DNA of 33,212 bases from IMG/VR virus record IMGVR_UViG_3300024520_000300, positions 1 through 33,212 of that record, one strand, 5' to 3'. Source of the stretch: a virus. Both the position numbers and the translations under genes were made by a program. The number at the start of each line of letters is the position of its first letter. Within the stretch, counting starts at the first letter, position 1. A model generated the notes under the pieces. It saw only the letters and a list, made by a program, of their open reading frames with translations, was not told the origin of the DNA and did no database searches. Below, in pieces: positions 17,661-26,252 of this stretch.

Positions 17661-18326
17661 TTAGCTGTGTGTCGCTTTTAGATTGACCATGAAATTGTCA
17701 TTCAAAATTCGACTAGCGTGCATGATTTTCCATCCCATCGTGGAACGTTGCTCAAGAGGATCGTCACCATGTCCTAAAGGCTTATAGATCGATGTTGACA
17801 TCGCCTGATTGAGCTTGACAGTACCGTATGCATCTTTACCAACAACGAAGTTGCTGTATGTTGAACCAGACAGATAAGCAAGTGGTGATAGTACCCAACG
17901 TGTATTACCAACAGAACCCCATTCAGCATCAATAACGCCTTGTTGACCGGGATATCGATTCACTGGAATGAACTCATCGATGTTATCAAGATCATCAAGT
18001 AAATCTGTATGTGCAAGAACCCAGTATGAGCTTCTGACCGGCGCTGTACCAAACTTATTGGCACCGTCGATCATCGGCATAAAGCGCTTCGCACTTTGAC
18101 CCTCAAGCGTTTTAACAACTGTTTGTATGTCAGCGTATGTCAACTCAGTAGGAGTTGAACCGTTCACACCGTTGCTACAGTTGTCTACGGACGCAGTACT
18201 CGCAAGCATGTCTCTAACAAGCTCGTCGATTGTTTCACCCATTTGTTGGCCTAAAATATCTGTCGTCTCGTTCAAGACGTTGTCTTCAACGATGTAATCC
18301 ACTTTGTCTGTGAGAGTTACATAATC
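17661..18326 (-). CDS. Major capsid protein, exon 2 (N4-gp56 family)
   Basis: Exon 2 encodes 221 residues and begins GAT TAT GTA ACT (DYVT). Joined to exon 1 it reads QLQQYG-DYVTLTDKVDYIVE, the expected run of N4-gp56-type capsid proteins, and then continues (DILGQQMGETIDELVRDML and so on) to the stop, giving a 309-residue protein. This is the HK97-fold shell subunit. A GTG inside the exon (18302) can open a frame, but it has no good site and would lose the N-terminal arm, so splicing is the better explanation. Confidence 0.88.
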   Translation of the reverse strand, partial: DYVTLTDKVDYIVEDNVLNETTDILGQQMGETIDELVRDMLASTASVDNCSNGVNGSTPTELTYADIQTVVKTLEGQSAKRFMPMIDGANKFGTAPVRSSYWVLAHTDLLDDLDNIDEFIPVNRYPGQQGVIDAEWGSVGNTRWVLSPLAYLSGSTYSNFVVGKDAYGTVKLNQAMSTSIYKPLGHGDDPLEQRSTMGWKIMHASRILNDNFMVNLKATHS

Positions 18327-19023
18327 CGTTCTGTTACTTTCGGCTCTCTCATGCCTATTGACCGTTACCGGCGGGGGAAACTCTTCGGATTCCCCTCTCT
18401 ATGTTTCCATAGAGTTCAGACTGTCGCTTCCACCTCTCGGCAGTTGGAATACTCAGTCGTTGCAGCTGCTCCTGTCGCATTAAGCTTCTTTATCTTTTGA
18501 TAAAGCTCCTCACGGCGAAGTAGTTCGTTTTCAGACAATCCAAGCTTTCTATTATGTGGAGTCTCCATTTTATCGAAGAATTCCAATATAATTTCAGCGT
18601 GTTGCTTTTTCACAATCAAATACGGCATCACATTATTAATAAAGTCAGGCAAATTATTGCTCCCACTTAATGCCCAACGCCATATTGATCGTCTGTTACG
18701 AACGCGTTCTTCTCTTACATTGCTATATCCAGTTGTTTCACATAAAAGATCAGGTATCCTTCTATCAACCATACCAATAGAAAACATCGGCATGTATTTC
18801 GGATTTTTATAATTTCCACCTTTAAGGCATTTAGCCTTCGGTGAAATCCTTCTCATCATAAAACAACCTTCTCCATCAATAATACCAGCGATGTAAGACC
18901 AAAGAACCGCTTGCTGAGGGTTATCATGCATATCACACTCCTTATGTAAATCTCTTAAGTATAACATGTTTAGACTTTCCCCATTAATCAATTCCAATTT
19001 TATTACGGCAATTATGCGGCTTT
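18327..19023 (-). ncRNA. Group I intron in the major capsid gene
   Basis: A 697-nt insertion splits the capsid gene. The 5' exon end UACGGU pairs with an internal guide GCCGUA at 19004-19009 (P1), placing the required U.G pair exactly at the splice site (19024/19023). The intron ends in G (18327), as group I introns do. The first six bases of exon 2 (GAUUAU) pair with AUAAUU at 19010-19015, adjacent to the guide (P10). After the ORF a hairpin with a GAAA tetraloop (CTCTATG / CATAGAG) and a GGGGAA / TTCCCC hairpin are seen. The full core (P3, P7) was not resolved, so the subgroup is open. Confidence 0.88.
18416..18931 (-). CDS. LAGLIDADG homing endonuclease inside the intron, 171 residues
   Basis: The start chosen is the ATG at 18931 (MHDNPQQ), 6 nt after AAGGAG; a longer frame to 18997 has no such site. 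The LAGLIDADG helix is residues 13-22 (YIAGIIDGEG), with the acidic residue of the active site at the end. Only one such motif is evident, so the enzyme would act as a dimer. The C-terminal half (ending near the LPDFINNVMPYLIVKKQHAE segment) is typical of phage and organellar intron-encoded members. It cuts intronless alleles to spread the intron, with the target presumably the joined capsid exon sequence. The stop lies 88 nt before the 3' splice site, so the ORF sits in a loop of the ribozyme. Confidence 0.85.
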   Translation of the reverse strand: MHDNPQQAVLWSYIAGIIDGEGCFMMRRISPKAKCLKGGNYKNPKYMPMFSIGMVDRRIPDLLCETTGYSNVREERVRNRRSIWRWALSGSNNLPDFINNVMPYLIVKKQHAEIILEFFDKMETPHNRKLGLSENELLRREELYQKIKKLNATGAAATTEYSNCREVEATV

Positions 19024-19287
19024 ACCGTACTGTTGTAGCTGAACTGTAAGATCAGTCACATCAAGCGAACTGCCCGCAGGTGTAACGCCCTCAGACAATG
19101 GTGTGGTGGCTGTCGAAATGGCTGAATAACGACGATATTTCACAGTATCGCTGTTCTTAGCCGGAAGTGTCTTTTGTTGTGCAAAAAGATTAAAAATTTG
19201 ATTTCCGCGAGCGCGAGCAAGCAGCAACTTATCGTAATAAGTATCAACTGCCGGCGCGACTTCGGATGTAGTCGTCATATTAGCCAT
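19024..19287 (-). CDS. Major capsid protein, exon 1 (N4-gp56 family)
   Basis: Exon 1 encodes residues 1-88 from the ATG at 19287, which follows the GGGGAGGG leader. The segment (KLLLARARGNQIFNLFAQQK, then RRYSAISTATTPLSEGVTP) is the N-terminal arm of N4-gp56 capsid proteins. Read on without splicing, the frame ends after three intron codons (KAA, stop). It must therefore be spliced to exon 2 at 18326 for a full shell protein. Confidence 0.88.
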
Positions 19288-19332
19288 GAACCCTCCCCAG
19301 AATGAATGGCTTACCGGATGTTATTTTATGAG

Positions 19333-19983
19333 TTATTCTCCGTTTATGATCTTGTTGCTTTTCGCAAGGATCTCGTCGAAGCTCATATTGTCATAAAGTT
19401 TTGCTTGATTTAACGCTCCGGGCGTTCCGACCGAACTGGCACTGCCAGCCTTTCCAAGATTTGATTCGACGCGCTTTGCGTCCTTGTGTTTGGTCGTACT
19501 TGCCAACGTATCTTTGTAATACGCCTTAGAGTCTAAACAAGCTTCATAAGCGGTTAAGTATGGATTCTCCGACTTCAACACAGCTTTCTTAACACTTTCT
19601 GGCAATGTCTTGCCGTACTTGTCTATGACCTGTGACATATCTGGACGTTCCACTCTAGCTTCTAATTCGGAAATCTTTGAAAGTAATTGGTTGATCTTCG
19701 GATCGAAAGCATCCGACGCTTCCCCATAAGTCAGAATAGACCCTCTGTCTATCTCCGGCTCAGGTGGCTTCGTCAACTGTTCCAATCTTGCATTCAACGA
19801 CGTGATCTGAGAACTTTGATTTCTCATTGTCTCATTAGCACGCTTCCAATTGATCTCCTGATCACTTAACTGCTTATCCTCAGTGTCGACCTGAGTGCTT
19901 ACGACCTCAGAAGATTCTTGTTCCCCGCCGACTGGAACATTGGATTCATCATCCGTAACGACTTCGCCATCAATACGTGGCAT
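19333..19983 (-). CDS. Capsid scaffolding protein, 216 residues
   Basis: The ATG at 19983 follows GGGGGAGAT. The sequence is acidic, lacks cysteine-rich or membrane segments apart from one Cys, and contains long coiled-coil helices (residues about 35-75 and 90-120) with disordered ends. This is typical of the scaffold that guides procapsid assembly, and it stands directly upstream of the capsid gene as usual. No protease domain is visible. Confidence 0.75.
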   Translation of the reverse strand: MPRIDGEVVTDDESNVPVGGEQESSEVVSTQVDTEDKQLSDQEINWKRANETMRNQSSQITSLNARLEQLTKPPEPEIDRGSILTYGEASDAFDPKINQLLSKISELEARVERPDMSQVIDKYGKTLPESVKKAVLKSENPYLTAYEACLDSKAYYKDTLASTTKHKDAKRVESNLGKAGSASSVGTPGALNQAKLYDNMSFDEILAKSNKIINGE

Positions 19984-20009
19984 ATCTCCCCCTTACCTTA
20001 AAATAATTA

Positions 20010-20113
20010 TTACAACATAACGTTATGTTGTAAAGACTTTTTTTTACTCAGTTCATAACATGTTTATAACTTTGTTGTGGTTCATAACTCGGCAGTTATG
20101 CACTGCCTATAAC
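20010..20113. promoter_or_regulatory. Cluster of inverted CATAAC/GTTATG boxes (candidate operator array)
   Basis: A perfect 24-bp palindrome with 12-bp arms occupies 20010-20033 and contains CATAAC directly followed by GTTATG. More boxes follow: CATAAC at 20054-20059, TATAAC at 20065-20070, CATAAC at 20083-20088 with GTTATG at 20095-20100, and TATAAC at 20108-20113. The 227-bp gap lies upstream of the scaffold and capsid genes, so the cluster may control late expression. On the plus strand a T-run follows the palindrome, but no plus-strand gene needs it. Confidence 0.6.
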
Positions 20114-20210
20114 CAAACAATAAACATATCTTTTTAACCGTAAAACAACGGCTTACGAACATCCCCACAACGCCTTAAGAAGAAGAATAGTATATCTTTA
20201 ATAATAGTAT

Positions 20211-20573
20211 TCATCTTAACAGTGTTGGTATGTCCGCACAATCCCTCGTTATCAACGAAGAATTGCCTTCATTTCCAAAACACCCTGTCGTGTCAACGCC
20301 AAGATCCATCGGAAGTATCCACTCCGGTTCAATCAACCCACGATCCCATATAACATGCCAACACATCGCACCGATTAACTTCGGTGGCTTTCTGCTTGTG
20401 ACGACGATGCCTTCGCGGATGACATTCCATAGCAACTTATCCGGCTTATGGGATATCGTGATCCAGAAGTTGTTTAACCCCTTCTCTTTGTTCGCTTCTT
20501 TAGCAACACGATATAACGTCTGTGACAACGTGACGGAACGCATCGCCTCGCGCGTTTCACCTATCTGTTGCAT
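20211..20573 (-). CDS. Hypothetical protein, 120 residues
   Basis: The ATG at 20573 follows AGAGG and overlaps the upstream gene by 13 bp. The N-terminal half is helical and basic (residues 13-32, TLSQTLYRVAKEANKEKGLN); the rest has several Trp and an acidic C-terminal end (MDLGVDTTGCFGNEGNSS). No family is recognised. It is expressed with the portal-scaffold block and may be a virion or assembly protein. It is followed by 227 bp of spacer with the CATAAC boxes. Confidence 0.6.
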   Translation of the reverse strand: MQQIGETREAMRSVTLSQTLYRVAKEANKEKGLNNFWITISHKPDKLLWNVIREGIVVTSRKPPKLIGAMCWHVIWDRGLIEPEWILPMDLGVDTTGCFGNEGNSSLITRDCADIPTLLR

Positions 20574-20914
20574 AAAACCTCTTGAGTTAGCCTCTCACTT
20601 AAGCCGTTCAACAGTTGCTTTCTCATATATGGTCTAATCCAAGAAAATTCTTTTCCAGACATACGTTCTTCAATAAATCTATCAATCGTTGAATCAATAG
20701 TACGTTCCAGTGTATTAACAGAACTTTTCAAATAATCGCCAATCGAGCCATTAACATTTGGTATAACGAGCGTTGCTTTTGGCTCGTCTCTTTCGATAAG
20801 ATACTCAGCAATTTCCTCCACCAACATAAAATGATTATGCTCGTATTCATCCGGTGTTGATGTCGAACTCAAGACCGTTCTTTCATAACCTTCTATAAGC
20901 TGTTCTATACCCAT
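20561..20914 (-). CDS. Hypothetical helical protein, 117 residues
   Basis: The start is the ATG at 20914, 10 nt after GGAGGG; an upstream TTG overlaps that site and is unlikely. The protein is mostly helical, with an acidic N-terminal half and a central segment (LERTIDSTIDRFIEERM) that could be a coiled coil. No family is recognised. It overlaps the next gene by 13 bp and is part of the portal-to-scaffold operon segment. Confidence 0.6.
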   Translation of the reverse strand: MGIEQLIEGYERTVLSSTSTPDEYEHNHFMLVEEIAEYLIERDEPKATLVIPNVNGSIGDYLKSSVNTLERTIDSTIDRFIEERMSGKEFSWIRPYMRKQLLNGLSERLTQEVLCNR

Positions 20915-20915
20915 T

Positions 20916-21122
20916 TTAAGACTTCCCTCCAATAAGATGCGCTATACCCATGACAACAAGACATGCTGCCAATACAGCTAAACAAACACCTACCGGTATC
21001 AACACCGGTGACCACACCCACCACCATGACCAATTAATATATCCTGTCAGTTGAAGCGCAATAAACAACAACGTCAACCACCAACAAAAACCCATACTTG
21101 AATTAACACATTGATTTTCCAT
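20916..21122 (-). CDS. Small membrane protein, Fragile-X-F-like phage type, 68 residues
   Basis: The start is the ATG at 21122 (MENQC), after AGGGGG. Two membrane segments span residues about 10-28 and 38-60, separated by INWSWWWVWSP. The Trp-rich SWWWV.SP motif is that of small phage and bacterial proteins annotated as 'transmembrane Fragile-X-F'. Their job is unknown; a holin-like role is possible. It overlaps neither neighbour and follows the portal gene after a hairpin. Confidence 0.65.
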   Translation of the reverse strand: MENQCVNSSMGFCWWLTLLFIALQLTGYINWSWWWVWSPVLIPVGVCLAVLAACLVVMGIAHLIGGKS

Positions 21123-21140
21123 AATATCCCCCTTTAAAAC

Positions 21141-21161
21141 GTGGCGTTTAGGGTACGCCAC
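21141..21161 (-). other. Hairpin between the portal gene and the small membrane gene
   Basis: GTGGCG and CGCCAC form a 6-bp stem with a 9-nt loop, followed on the minus strand by GTTTT. It could be a weak terminator or an mRNA processing or stability site. Its short T-run argues against full termination. Confidence 0.35.
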
Positions 21162-21187
21162 AAACCCGGCGGAGAATACCAACTCGC

Positions 21188-23245
21188 CTAAATTGGTTGT
21201 ACGACATCGGCTCCCTGTTGATCCGCACTAAGACCGATGCTTTCATAAGTATTTTCAATAGATGCCGACGCTTCGTCTCCGGCCTGTTCAACTTGCGTTT
21301 CTTGAGACGTTGCTTTTGCAGCCTGTTGCAACGAGAACAAAAAGTTCACGCTTTTCATAAGCTGCTCTTGTTCCATGCCCTGAATCTCAGCGGCAGCCTT
21401 AACCATGTCAAGAACGGCTTGAGATCTATTCTGAACACTTTCACTAATGCGTTCCCTAGCAAGTCCCTCGTTCGCAACAGCACGTTTCTCTTCTTCTTTC
21501 GCAAGCGCAAGCCTGTGAATTGTTTCCGCGTTTGCCAATCTTGCCGCGATTTCTTCTTGCTCGGCTTGCTTGGCTTGCATTTCTTCCATACGCTGTTTCT
21601 CTTCATCGTATGCCGCATTAAGCTCCTCACGGTTCGCAACGGGCATTGTATCGATTATAAACGACTCAGGTATGTTTATTCCCACAGACTTCGCTTGAAT
21701 CGCTTGTGCGTACGCTAAACGGCGTTGTGTGTCCGTTAGCATTGTTTCTTTGATGACGCAGTCGTACTTTCCGAACTCTTGATCGAAAAACTCCGGTGTC
21801 GGCTCTTTCTCGGTAATACGCTGTATCTTCTCGGCATTGTAATTTGCCTGTGCAAGCTTGATGATTTTCTGACCCAACAGCTTCTGAGAGTACGCCAAAT
21901 TGTCGAACATATCCTGAAGAGTTGTAAGCCCGTTATCAGCGCGAGACTTCGCTAGTGTGCCGCTAACTTCGGTATTGCCAGTGTCAGCAACGCCTAGTAG
22001 CTCTTCATTAGCACCGGATATCTCTATTAACTCTTTGTTGAGCATCTGTATCAATTGGAAGTCAGAAGCCGAAGCCTCGCTCGGTTGTATCTTGGTAACA
22101 TCAGTGGGCTGTGAATCAATCGTTCTTTCGATAACGATACCTTGACCCGTCTTGTACAAGTCTTTCTTATTCTTTACAGAACCCTCTTTAACAATCCATC
22201 CGCTGTTAACTTGCCGATCCAGTATGTCTACGATTTTTGATCTGCGCTTGTTATATTCCTCCTGCGGATCTCGCAACGCTCTCACAACGCCTTGAATCTT
22301 ATAGGCATAGTCGTCATACTCGGAATTGAAGAAGCATACCACCGGAATAAACGGATAATCATCGATGCCGTCGGGATTAACGTCGCTGCGCATAACCTCG
22401 CCTTGCAAGATGATGTGACGCTCTATCGCCGGAACAAACACCGTTTTGACATTCACCCACGGAAATTGATCTCGATACGCGCTTAACTCTTCGGCCGTTC
22501 CATCCCATATTTTCGTTTCACCAGTAATGCTGTCGATCAACAACTTCTTTTTCAACGATGTGCGCTTCCAAAACTCGTCATAAGCCAATAAGTTCGCACC
22601 GTTATCATTACGCGCGTAAGGAAGATAGCTGAACTTCGAATCTATCTGACCCTCACGGATCATATCGATATCTTTAGACTGCCCCGGAAGCAACGCCCTC
22701 GCTTCTTCGCGCGTTACATACCGACGACGGATGACATACCGGCAATCGGAAAGATCGAGATTCGTAAAGTACGGATCGAAAATAAACGAATTGAAAGGCT
22801 CTCTTGAGATGCGTATGTCGCCGTTAACAAAGTCCTTTGTGTAATCCATCCACACAGTAAGCATGTTGAAGCCCGTTATCAACGCGCCTTGAAATGCATC
22901 AGACAAAATGTTGTAACCACGCTTACGTTGCATCTCCCATAACAGCACATCAGATAACAATTGCGCCGTCGCTTGATCACTGCCCTCTACAGGCTCACAT
23001 ACTGATGATAAACGATTTCTACGCTGATAACCCGTTATCATCTTGATGATGACTCGTAACCTGTTGAATACGTATGCGTTACGTCCTTCACGTTTCAGCT
23101 TAGCTTTTGATTTGGCATCCCACTGGTCACCAACAAAAAACTTGAGGTCGGTATACGCCTCTGCAATGAACGAATTCAATGACATCATTGACTGTTCGTA
23201 AGATTCTGTGAACTCATCAAGAATCATTTTGTTTTTGTTTGACAT
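21188..23245 (-). CDS. Portal protein (P22-like), 685 residues
   Basis: The ATG at 23245 follows the GGGGAGGG leader. The N-terminal sequence (FVGDQWDAKSKAKLKREGR at about 37-55, then NRLRVIIKMITGYQRRNR) and the rest of the core are characteristic of P22-type portals, which form the dodecameric DNA channel at one capsid vertex. The C-terminal 150 residues are Gln/Glu/Ala-rich coiled coil, the barrel or crown region. It lies 29 bp after the terminase large subunit, the standard order. Confidence 0.88.
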   Translation of the reverse strand: MSNKNKMILDEFTESYEQSMMSLNSFIAEAYTDLKFFVGDQWDAKSKAKLKREGRNAYVFNRLRVIIKMITGYQRRNRLSSVCEPVEGSDQATAQLLSDVLLWEMQRKRGYNILSDAFQGALITGFNMLTVWMDYTKDFVNGDIRISREPFNSFIFDPYFTNLDLSDCRYVIRRRYVTREEARALLPGQSKDIDMIREGQIDSKFSYLPYARNDNGANLLAYDEFWKRTSLKKKLLIDSITGETKIWDGTAEELSAYRDQFPWVNVKTVFVPAIERHIILQGEVMRSDVNPDGIDDYPFIPVVCFFNSEYDDYAYKIQGVVRALRDPQEEYNKRRSKIVDILDRQVNSGWIVKEGSVKNKKDLYKTGQGIVIERTIDSQPTDVTKIQPSEASASDFQLIQMLNKELIEISGANEELLGVADTGNTEVSGTLAKSRADNGLTTLQDMFDNLAYSQKLLGQKIIKLAQANYNAEKIQRITEKEPTPEFFDQEFGKYDCVIKETMLTDTQRRLAYAQAIQAKSVGINIPESFIIDTMPVANREELNAAYDEEKQRMEEMQAKQAEQEEIAARLANAETIHRLALAKEEEKRAVANEGLARERISESVQNRSQAVLDMVKAAAEIQGMEQEQLMKSVNFLFSLQQAAKATSQETQVEQAGDEASASIENTYESIGLSADQQGADVVQPI

Positions 23246-23274
23246 GTATTACCCTCCCCAGAATAATCGTGTCT

Positions 23275-24576
23275 TTAATCAATCGTCCTTAATATACGGT
23301 TGTACTCTTCAAAGTCGCTGTGTTCTGAAGATTCCGGACGCGTTGTCGCAATTGCCAGATATCTGAACGCATCACTTCCATGCGACCATTTGTCGTGTAC
23401 CGGACGATTCGCGTAACATTCGGTCTTTTCGTTGTACTCTTTGTGATATTGCTCTAAACACTCAACACCCTTTTTAGTACGCTTCTCGTGAAACCAACAC
23501 TTTGCAAGAACCCGTCTGGCAACATCAATCCCCTCCATCAATCCGATACTTGGAACTATACGCGCCTTTATGCCAAGCTTGTATAAAACCTCTAAGCGGC
23601 TCACACCAGTACCTAACTCGCGAATCTTCGCATCATGCGGAAGCCAGAAGTCGCCGTAAATATACGATTTCTTGTTAAGCCATGTAACATAATGACTTAA
23701 CGGCTCACCACTGCTTTCATAGTAGTCAATGACATGGATCTCATTGCCACAGACCTGCCACAGCCATAAACACGTCGAATCGTTCATTCCCAAATCGAAA
23801 GCAACATGTACTTTTGCAAACTGTTCGTATGGAACATTGCAGATGCGGCCTTCAATGCGCGCCATATCCATGAGGCGACCATAATAAGTACCCTCTATGC
23901 CCCTGTTGAAGGAGCAGTAATATTCTTGTTGTATCAACTCCTCGGACATACCCTCGCGGCGTTCCGCATCCATATCCTCTTCGTCAAGCACGTGCGTATC
24001 ATCAATGTTCAATGACGAGACATACCAATCCGGGTTGCCAGAAGCCATCTTACAAAGATCATAAGCCCAATTCTTGCCTCGTGGTGTGAAATTGAATAAC
24101 GCCCACCCTCCGTTAACACGCAAAATCGGGCGTATATAATCCCACCCGATCGGATCTTGAAGTGAAAATTCCGAGAAAATAACACCGACAGGGTTGATCC
24201 CAACGTTGTCAATGTTATCAATACCGACGACTTGCAAAATAGAACCGTTGATTAATTCGACCAACAGCTCCGAATTACTGCGCTTCGCAATCAAACATTC
24301 CGGTATGCGCTTCATGAACTTGATGCCTTCATTATCCATGCCATACCACAATGCACGCTTTCCCAACTTCGTCGTCGGGTACGTATACAAATAATAACCA
24401 ACACGATCCAACATCGCGGGAACCATCACCGAAGCAAACGCCGTCAAGTCTTTACCGGCTCGGCGATGCCACACTTGGATCATTCGCCGATAACCCGCTT
24501 CATACGCTTGAACTAAAGGTACTTGGTATCCCCGTGGTTGAAATTCATGCGGTATTTTGATCCTCTTTTCCGCCAT
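23275..24576 (-). CDS. Terminase large subunit, 433 residues
   Basis: The start is the ATG at 24576 (MAEKRIKIPHEF), 4 nt after GAGGGG; the longer upstream reading lies inside the small subunit gene. The Walker A-like box is WHRRAGKD (36-43), a conserved form in large terminases, and a Walker B-like strand (VGVIFSEFS) follows. The C-terminal nuclease has AFDLGMNDST and SHGSDAFRY (about 398-406). It cuts and pumps DNA into procapsids through the portal. Its first 32 nt overlap the small subunit gene, indicating coupled translation. Confidence 0.9.
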   Translation of the reverse strand: MAEKRIKIPHEFQPRGYQVPLVQAYEAGYRRMIQVWHRRAGKDLTAFASVMVPAMLDRVGYYLYTYPTTKLGKRALWYGMDNEGIKFMKRIPECLIAKRSNSELLVELINGSILQVVGIDNIDNVGINPVGVIFSEFSLQDPIGWDYIRPILRVNGGWALFNFTPRGKNWAYDLCKMASGNPDWYVSSLNIDDTHVLDEEDMDAERREGMSEELIQQEYYCSFNRGIEGTYYGRLMDMARIEGRICNVPYEQFAKVHVAFDLGMNDSTCLWLWQVCGNEIHVIDYYESSGEPLSHYVTWLNKKSYIYGDFWLPHDAKIRELGTGVSRLEVLYKLGIKARIVPSIGLMEGIDVARRVLAKCWFHEKRTKKGVECLEQYHKEYNEKTECYANRPVHDKWSHGSDAFRYLAIATTRPESSEHSDFEEYNRILRTID

Positions 24577-25033
24577 CATTCCCCTCATTGACGTTAACAG
24601 GAACAATTTTACTGGATGTACCAGCGACCTTGTTCTTCTTAACGACGCTCCCCTTTTCACTGAAACAAACACGCTCGATTACCAACTCACTGCCGGCATT
24701 CTTATCCACGTTGTCACGCTGATTAAGCATATTTTTCCCCAAAAATATCGCCATAGCAACGTTCTTTTCTGCTAATTTGAACTGCATTCTCCGTAAACTC
24801 ATGCGACCGGAGTCAGAGAATTTTTTGTATGTTGAAGAAAAGTCCTCGCCATAATATTCTTTTGAACGGCGATATAAAGTGTCCGTTGAAACACCAAAAA
24901 CATTGGCAATTTCTCCGTGTGTGGCGTTCAATGTGCAGAAACCCTCTAAAGAACGTCGATCCTTCTCATTGTAGAAGTCGATGTCCTTACGCGGCGCACC
25001 CATTTTCTTGGCACCAACTGATTTTGTTACCAT
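24545..25033 (-). CDS. Terminase small subunit, 162 residues
   Basis: The ATG at 25033 follows GGGGAGGTGAT, the best ribosome site in the operon. Residues about 30-65 form a helix-turn-helix-like region (THGEIANVFGVSTDTLYRRS) that would recognise the packaging site. The C-terminal part is Lys- and Asn-rich with acidic end, suited to oligomer contacts with the large subunit. The start lies inside the methyltransferase gene (overlap 47 nt), and the end overlaps the large subunit gene. Confidence 0.82.
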   Translation of the reverse strand: MVTKSVGAKKMGAPRKDIDFYNEKDRRSLEGFCTLNATHGEIANVFGVSTDTLYRRSKEYYGEDFSSTYKKFSDSGRMSLRRMQFKLAEKNVAMAIFLGKNMLNQRDNVDKNAGSELVIERVCFSEKGSVVKKNKVAGTSSKIVPVNVNEGNDGGKEDQNTA

Positions 25034-26252
25034 TAAGTATCACCTCCCCAGATGAACCATTACGTAAACAATGCGATAAATACCGATCAACGATAACATC
25101 GCAATACCCCGGATCGATTTCGACACCGAAACAGCGTCTACCGTTCAAATCCGCGGCAATTAATGTCGTTCCAGACCCCAAAAATGGGTCGTAAACGATT
25201 TCCCCTTTTTTCAAGTGATTGCATATCGGCTTCGCCATGCATTCTACCGGCTTCTGAGTTGAATGTTCTGTTCGTTCGTCGGAAAAGTCGCTGCTTTTCC
25301 CAAAACAATTCAAGTTCGCAATTTCCCATACCGTTGATTGCTTTCTGCCACCACGCCATTGATGCTTCGCGCCGTTGCGGACGGCATACCAACACGGCTC
25401 GTGCTTCCAGTGATAGTCGCTTCGTGAAAGCGCAAAATGTTGCTTCACCCAAATAATGTGGGAAACAAGCTCAAAATCGCATTTTTTTACGGATACTGCA
25501 ACGATGTCTGTGAACCACGAAGCGTGCCACACATACATTATATCACCCGGAAACAACGAATACGCCTCCGACCAATCAATTCTCATGTCGTTTTGAACTT
25601 TGCCAACAGCGCGCGTTCCCTTGCCGGCAACTTCTCGCCATTCGGGATCGTATTCAACACCATACGGTGGATCAGTAACCATCAGCATCGGCTTCTCATC
25701 ACCAATCAGCCGAGCAACGGTATCAGCATCTGTAGCGTCTCCACATATAAGGCGATGACCACCAAGCTCGTACAAGTCACCAAGACGGCTTCGGGGGCTG
25801 TCATTTTTGACAACCGCATCATCAACTGCTTCCGATTCGTCTCCGATCTCTCCAATCGCATCAAAATCGAGTAACTCATTCTCAACAAACCCAAGATCAA
25901 GCAAGTCGTCAACATCAAAACAATTAGCCAAGACATCATAATCAAACTCCCCACCAACTTTGTTTAAAACAATATTAAGCTTCTTTACTTCGTCGTCAGA
26001 CAAAGTTCTGTTCGGCACCCATACATCCAGTTCAGTAATGCCCATATCTCGGAACACGCGCGTTCTCTGATGCCCACCGATCAAAACACCGTCAACATTG
26101 ACACACGGTCTGTCGATAACGCCGTACTTTTCAATGTTTTCTTTCAATTTGGCATACATGTCTTTGTTGATACGTCGCGGATTCAACTCATAATCCCGCA
26201 ATTCCGAAACAAGACGCGTTTCCAATTTCCATTCGATACCAAAACTAATCAT
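24987..26252 (-). CDS. ParB-domain / DNA adenine-or-cytosine-N4 methyltransferase fusion, 421 residues
   Basis: The ATG at 26252 overlaps the preceding stop (TAATG). Residues about 8-110 are a ParB-like domain (LNPRRI at 23-28, GGHQRTRVFRDMG at 59-71). A Glu/Asp-rich linker leads to the methylase: motif IV DPPY at 194-197 and the SAM-binding FLGSG at 357-361, so motif IV precedes motif I (beta-class order). The product is m6A or m4C; the site cannot be read from sequence. No cognate restriction enzyme is present, so it is an orphan methylase, perhaps protecting phage DNA or marking packaging substrates. Its gene overlaps the small terminase gene by 47 nt. Confidence 0.88.
   Translation of the reverse strand: MISFGIEWKLETRLVSELRDYELNPRRINKDMYAKLKENIEKYGVIDRPCVNVDGVLIGGHQRTRVFRDMGITELDVWVPNRTLSDDEVKKLNIVLNKVGGEFDYDVLANCFDVDDLLDLGFVENELLDFDAIGEIGDESEAVDDAVVKNDSPRSRLGDLYELGGHRLICGDATDADTVARLIGDEKPMLMVTDPPYGVEYDPEWREVAGKGTRAVGKVQNDMRIDWSEAYSLFPGDIMYVWHASWFTDIVAVSVKKCDFELVSHIIWVKQHFALSRSDYHWKHEPCWYAVRNGAKHQWRGGRKQSTVWEIANLNCFGKSSDFSDERTEHSTQKPVECMAKPICNHLKKGEIVYDPFLGSGTTLIAADLNGRRCFGVEIDPGYCDVIVDRYLSHCLRNGSSGEVILNGNKISWCQENGCAA

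Noticed and set aside
18302-19287. Capsid gene broken by frameshift or as two separate genes
   Set aside because: The intervening 697 nt carry an endonuclease ORF and the P1/P10 pairings, and the junction restores a canonical capsid sequence exactly in frame.
20010-20048. Palindrome plus T-run as a plus-strand terminator
   Set aside because: There is no plus-strand gene upstream to end, the palindrome has no loop, and CATAAC boxes repeated nearby better fit an operator.
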